Source: Halalkalibacter akibai JCM 9157
Lineage (GTDB): Bacteria > Bacillota > Bacilli > Bacillales > Bacillaceae_D
Length of the DNA stretch: 64,000 nucleotides
NCBI RefSeq assembly: GCF_000513135.1
Contig: NZ_BAUV01000016.1
Coordinates: 17,828-81,827, forward strand
Direction of reading: 5' to 3'
Position numbers and translations under genes: made by a program. Under the pieces are notes generated by a model. The model made no database searches and had not been told where the DNA came from. It saw only the letters and a list, made by a program, of their open reading frames with translations. Below are positions 60,519 to 64,000 of this stretch, piece by piece. The number at the start of each line of letters is the position of its first letter. Position 1 is the stretch's first letter.

Positions 60519-63230
60519 ATGAAATTAAAAACAAAACTTATTATCAGTTTAGGTACCATTACTTTAATTATCTTAGCTTTAAGTGCTACTGTCATTTTTA
60601 CGATGGATAGACAACATGAAACGATGAGAAATCTGATTGCCGAAAATTATGCAAGGGTTATGGTTGCTGAACAAATTAAAAATGAAACGAATTTTATTGC
60701 AAGAGAAGTTCGGGAACTTCTGTTAACTACTTCAGAATCACAACAGAATGAAAAGATTACGTTAATAAATGAGTCATTGCAGGGGATTGGAGGAACGTTT
60801 CAAACCCTAGAACAAATGTCTATAGGCGATAGCGAGAAGTTACAAAGGATTGCTTCCATTCAAACAAGTCATGGTAACTATACTGATATGATCCTAACTG
60901 TAATGATGACTGCTATGAATGAAGGCAATGAAGCTGCTTCGGAGTTTTTATTGAATCAAAATATAAGGCAGCAAATTCTGCAAGAAGTCGATGAGCTAGT
61001 AAGTCAAGAAGAACAGGTGATGATTACAACTTACGAGGAATCAACAGAAGCCTATGAATATGCAATGCTCATCCTGACAATTTTCATTATTTTGTCTATC
61101 GCTATTGTTATTATTATCACATACATAACGATTAAGAATATTACGAAAAGTATTAATACCGTTCGTAAAGTTATTACAAGCGTTCCATCACATTCCCTTG
61201 AACAGTTACCCCGTATTGCTGTTACTTCTAAAGATGAGGTTGGTGATATTTCAATTGCTTATAATGAAATGGCAGCCTCTTTAGAGAAATTATCTATAAA
61301 CGAGAAGCAGTTGGCGGATGAATTGAAAGAAGAAAACTGGATTAAGACTCGCTATGCTGAAATCGCGATGAAATTCCAAGGGATAGCAGATTTAAGTGAA
61401 TTTGGAAATGTTTTCATGATAAATATTGCTCAATTTGTAAAGGCCACTCATGGGGTTTTATATATAAAAGATGAATCTCAGAAGCTTCAACGAATTGCTA
61501 CTTATGCAACATCAAATGGGTCTATTGAACCGGAATTAACGGTTGAGTTTGGTCATGGATTAGTAGGACAATGTGCCGCAGATAGTCATTCCATGTATAT
61601 TGAACCTTTGCCAAAGGGTTATATCTCTACCCAATCGGGTCTTGGAGAAGCAACGCCTACTTCATTACTTTTAGTTCCCATTGAGTTTGAAGGGGAAGTT
61701 TTAGGAGTTTTAGAAGTAGCAAAATTTGAATCATTCTCTAAATCTGAAATTAGTATCGTAGAACAAGTTTGTAAAGTGACTGGAACAAGTATTGAACGAA
61801 TTCTTGATCACATGAAAATTGAAGAACTGCTAGCTGAGTCGCAAACTCAATCAGAAGAACTCCAAACGCAATCAGAAGAGTTGCAGCAGCAACAAGAAGA
61901 ACTAAGATTAATCAATGAGCAATTGCACGAACAGTATAAACAATCTGATGCTAGAAAGAAAGAGCTAGAGAAGATCAAAGAAGACTTAGAAGATAAGAAT
62001 AAAAGCATCAAGCTTGGCTCTAGGTATAAGTCAGAGTTTCTTGCGAATATGTCTCATGAACTAAGAACACCTTTAAATAGTATGTTAATCTTGTCTCAAA
62101 TTCTTGCAGAGAACCAATATGGAAACTTGACGGAGAAACAAGTTGAACATGCAAGTACAATTTACTCTTCAGGTAAAGACCTGCTTGAGCTGATAAATGA
62201 CATACTTGATTTATCTAAGATTGAATCTGGAAAAGTAGATATCTATCCAGAAGAAGTCTTAGTTGAAGATGTACAGGCTTTTGTAAAAAGACAATTCATG
62301 CCGATCTCCAATCAGAAAAATATTGATTTCAAAATAAGAGTGGATGAAAAAGCTCCAGCTTATATTTTTACAGATGATCAAAGGTTAAAGCAGATTTTAA
62401 AAAATCTATTGTCTAATGCTTTCAAATTTACGAGTAAAGGAAGCGTCGAGCTTTATGTGAAAAAAGGAATAGAAAAGCAAGGAATGAAAATCTCTTTCTC
62501 TGTTTTAGATACAGGAATCGGTATTTCAGAAGAAAAGCAACAACAAATTTTCGAGGCGTTTTATCAAGAAGATGGAACGATCACGAGAAAATATGGCGGA
62601 ACTGGCTTAGGTTTATCAATTAGTAGAGAACTTTCAGAGTTGCTTGGTGGTTATATAGAAGTTGAAAGTGTAGAGGGGAGAGGAAGTGTCTTCACTCTAC
62701 ACATTCCGGATTTAAATGATCTTTCTGTCCTCCAAGAAGTTGCAGTAACAAAAGAAGAAGTGAAGGAATTAGAAGTAGTAGACGAAACAGAAAAAATAAC
62801 AAATCCTTTAATACTCGAGAACTTAACCAGCGAACCAATTCAAAATCGGGGTGAACTTGAGAACAAAACGGTTTTGGTTGTTGATGATGATATGAGAAAT
62901 GTTTTCGCTCTTACAGCGGCGTTGGAAATGCACAATATGAATGTTGTGTTTGCTGAAAACGGTAAGGAGGCTCTTAATATCCTTGATAAGGAGACTGACA
63001 TTGACATCATATTAATGGATATCATGATGCCTGAAATGAATGGTTATGAAACGATGCAAGCAATTAGACAAGATCATCAATGGGGCGAAGTACCAATTAT
63101 TGCATTAACGGCAAAAGCAATGAAAAATGATCGAGAGAAATGTATTCAAGCAGGAGCTTCTGATTATATTAGTAAGCCTGTTAATATGGAACAATTACTA
63201 TCCTTAATTAAGGTTTGGTTGTACAAGTAA
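60519..63230 (+). CDS. hybrid sensor histidine kinase (RsbK-like architecture)
   Basis: A 903-residue membrane kinase. A helix at about residues 7-27, an extracellular helical sensor (about 30-180, CHASE3/4HB-like), a second helix (about 184-206), HAMP (about 207-260), GAF (about 285-430) and a Gln/Glu-rich coiled coil (EELLAESQTQSEELQTQSEE) lead into HisKA with His513 in ANMSHELRTPLN. HATPase follows (NLLSNAFKFTSKG, DTGIGIS, GTGLGLSIS), then a C-terminal receiver with Asp834 in IILMDIMMP. This order matches RsbK of the Bacillus cereus group, which controls sigma-B. The CheR-type gene 18 bp downstream fits RsbM. Other hybrid kinases share the layout, so the link to sigma-B is inferred. GAGAAGGG precedes the ATG. 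Confidence 0.88.
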   Translation: MKLKTKLIISLGTITLIILALSATVIFTMDRQHETMRNLIAENYARVMVAEQIKNETNFIAREVRELLLTTSESQQNEKITLINESLQGIGGTFQTLEQMSIGDSEKLQRIASIQTSHGNYTDMILTVMMTAMNEGNEAASEFLLNQNIRQQILQEVDELVSQEEQVMITTYEESTEAYEYAMLILTIFIILSIAIVIIITYITIKNITKSINTVRKVITSVPSHSLEQLPRIAVTSKDEVGDISIAYNEMAASLEKLSINEKQLADELKEENWIKTRYAEIAMKFQGIADLSEFGNVFMINIAQFVKATHGVLYIKDESQKLQRIATYATSNGSIEPELTVEFGHGLVGQCAADSHSMYIEPLPKGYISTQSGLGEATPTSLLLVPIEFEGEVLGVLEVAKFESFSKSEISIVEQVCKVTGTSIERILDHMKIEELLAESQTQSEELQTQSEELQQQQEELRLINEQLHEQYKQSDARKKELEKIKEDLEDKNKSIKLGSRYKSEFLANMSHELRTPLNSMLILSQILAENQYGNLTEKQVEHASTIYSSGKDLLELINDILDLSKIESGKVDIYPEEVLVEDVQAFVKRQFMPISNQKNIDFKIRVDEKAPAYIFTDDQRLKQILKNLLSNAFKFTSKGSVELYVKKGIEKQGMKISFSVLDTGIGISEEKQQQIFEAFYQEDGTITRKYGGTGLGLSISRELSELLGGYIEVESVEGRGSVFTLHIPDLNDLSVLQEVAVTKEEVKELEVVDETEKITNPLILENLTSEPIQNRGELENKTVLVVDDDMRNVFALTAALEMHNMNVVFAENGKEALNILDKETDIDIILMDIMMPEMNGYETMQAIRQDHQWGEVPIIALTAKAMKNDREKCIQAGASDYISKPVNMEQLLSLIKVWLYK

Positions 63231-63248
63231 AGTAGGGGGTTGTAGTAA

Positions 63249-64000
63249 ATGAATCATTTGCTGCAGAATCAAACAGAGAATGAAGATGAAAAAACAGAAC
63301 AAATAGAGATTGTGCTTATATTAGAGGCTATTTATCAAAAATACGGTTATGACTTTAGAAATTATGCTTATTCTTCGATAAGAAGAAGACTTTGGTACAG
63401 AGCGCAAATTGAAGAGATGAACACAATCTCAGAATTTCAATCCAAGCTTTTGCGTGAACCTGCATTAATGAAAGTTCTGCTTAAAGATTTTTCAATTAAT
63501 GTAACGGAAATGTTTCGTGATCCAGGTTTTTTCAAAGTCTTTCGTTCAAAGGTGGTTCCTGTTTTAAGGGAACTACCTTACATTAGAATATGGCATGCAG
63601 GTTGTTCTTCTGGAGAAGAAGCTTATTCAATGGCTATTTTGCTACATGAAGAAGGTATATACGAAAAAACACAAATATACGCAACCGATATGGATGAAGA
63701 TATTCTTGAGAGAGCAAAGTCTGGAAAAATATCGCTTGATCATATGAAACAATATACGAAGAATTATCAACAAGCAGGTGGAACAAAGGAGTTCTCTGAA
63801 TATTACACGGTGAAAGATAACTATGTAACATTAAATCCTTTTCTAAAGAAAAATATCATTTTTGCTCATCATAATTTAGTGACAGACCACTCTTTTAATG
63901 AATTTCAAGTAATTATTTGTAGAAATGTACTAATTTATTTTAATAAACAGTTAACCAACAGAGTATATGATCTGTTTTATGATAGTCTGATGTGTACGAA
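63249..64000 (+). CDS. CheR-type protein-glutamate methyltransferase (3' partial)
   Basis: The frame starts at ATG 63249 after AAAGTAGGGGG and is open to the window end, so the gene is cut. The visible 250 residues contain the N-terminal helical CheR domain (IYQKYGYDFRNYAYSSIRRR) and the SAM-binding domain with IWHAGCSSGEEAYSMA, YATDMDEDILERA and VIICRNVLIYF. It lacks the chemoreceptor pentapeptide-binding insert seen in some CheR proteins, as far as I can judge. It follows the hybrid kinase by 18 bp and probably methylates that kinase's coiled-coil region, as RsbM does for RsbK; a stand-alone CheR/CheB-type signalling cassette is the alternative. Confidence 0.88.
   Translation, partial: MNHLLQNQTENEDEKTEQIEIVLILEAIYQKYGYDFRNYAYSSIRRRLWYRAQIEEMNTISEFQSKLLREPALMKVLLKDFSINVTEMFRDPGFFKVFRSKVVPVLRELPYIRIWHAGCSSGEEAYSMAILLHEEGIYEKTQIYATDMDEDILERAKSGKISLDHMKQYTKNYQQAGGTKEFSEYYTVKDNYVTLNPFLKKNIIFAHHNLVTDHSFNEFQVIICRNVLIYFNKQLTNRVYDLFYDSLMCT

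Noticed and set aside
1..64000. CRISPR arrays, tRNA or rRNA genes, insertion sequences, prophage or integrative elements
   Set aside because: Looked for regular repeats, cloverleaf-like gene ends, transposase motifs and flanking repeats; none was convincing. The window looks like core and niche-metabolic chromosome.

Overview
The window is AT-rich Firmicutes DNA, most likely from a spore-forming, possibly alkaliphilic, member of the Bacillaceae. Spore-linked genes support this: an alpha/beta-type SASP with a good sigma-G promoter, a CotF-type coat protein, a YjcZ-family peptide, a YaaH/SleL-like LysM + GH18 protein and a LigD/Ku repair pair. So do long-form HPF, MsmX, YesMN-type and PucR-type regulators, BirA boxes, CcpA (cre) boxes and strong AGGAGG ribosome binding sites. 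I saw no rRNA, tRNA, CRISPR array, insertion sequence or prophage.

Region 1 (1-10770) is a catabolic cluster for pyrimidines or hydantoins: preT (5' cut by the window edge), preA, dihydropyrimidinase, an NCS1 permease, a small conserved-looking protein, a PucR-type regulator, CoA-acylating (methyl)malonate-semialdehyde dehydrogenase and an omega-amino acid aminotransferase. Together they would take uracil or thymine via dihydropyrimidine, the N-carbamoyl beta-amino acid and the beta-amino acid to a semialdehyde and then acetyl- or propionyl-CoA. Only the beta-ureidopropionase step is not seen; it may lie upstream. Region 2 (10790-16050) holds unrelated single genes: an AraC regulator, an EamA exporter, a sugar-phosphate isomerase-like protein, a NarK-like MFS carrier and a frameshifted thermonuclease. 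Region 3 (16130-21290) is a Leloir galactose module, a ROK regulator followed by galK-galE-galT. Region 4 (21290-25935) contains a 39-aa membrane peptide, hpf, a CAP-domain lipoprotein, a LysM-GH18 protein and bioB behind two BirA boxes.

Region 5 (25937-34865) is a maltodextrin regulon: a divergently transcribed neopullulanase-type GH13, malE (frameshifted), malF, malG, a 33-aa membrane microprotein, a LacI-type regulator and an oligo-1,6-glucosidase. Related CG-centred operators lie in the nplT/malE divergent region and upstream of the glucosidase. Region 6 (35770-45780) is a second sugar system: a cre box, two permeases, a solute-binding lipoprotein, a YesM/YesN two-component pair, a LacI regulator, three phased operators, then ThuA, a Gfo/Idh oxidoreductase and a frameshifted TIM-barrel isomerase. 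This suggests uptake of a disaccharide or glycoside and processing through a keto-sugar. Neither importer has its own ATPase; msmX at 49998-51095 is the probable shared energiser. Region 7 (45955-49995) is IclR, malate synthase G and a fumarylacetoacetate-hydrolase family enzyme.

Region 8 (51200-60400) carries a CdaR/PucR-like regulator, spore coat genes, shikimate kinase and 3-dehydroquinase, SASP, deoD, small membrane peptides, a nitroreductase, ligD and ku. Region 9 (60500-64000) is a hybrid sensor kinase (membrane sensor, HAMP, GAF, HisKA, HATPase, receiver) followed by a CheR-type methyltransferase cut by the window end. The pair resembles the RsbK/RsbM stress-sensing pair of the Bacillus cereus group.

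Three genes (thermonuclease, malE, isomerase) are broken, and malG has an odd tail. Each can be explained by one missing base at a short homopolymer, so assembly error is at least as likely as gene decay.
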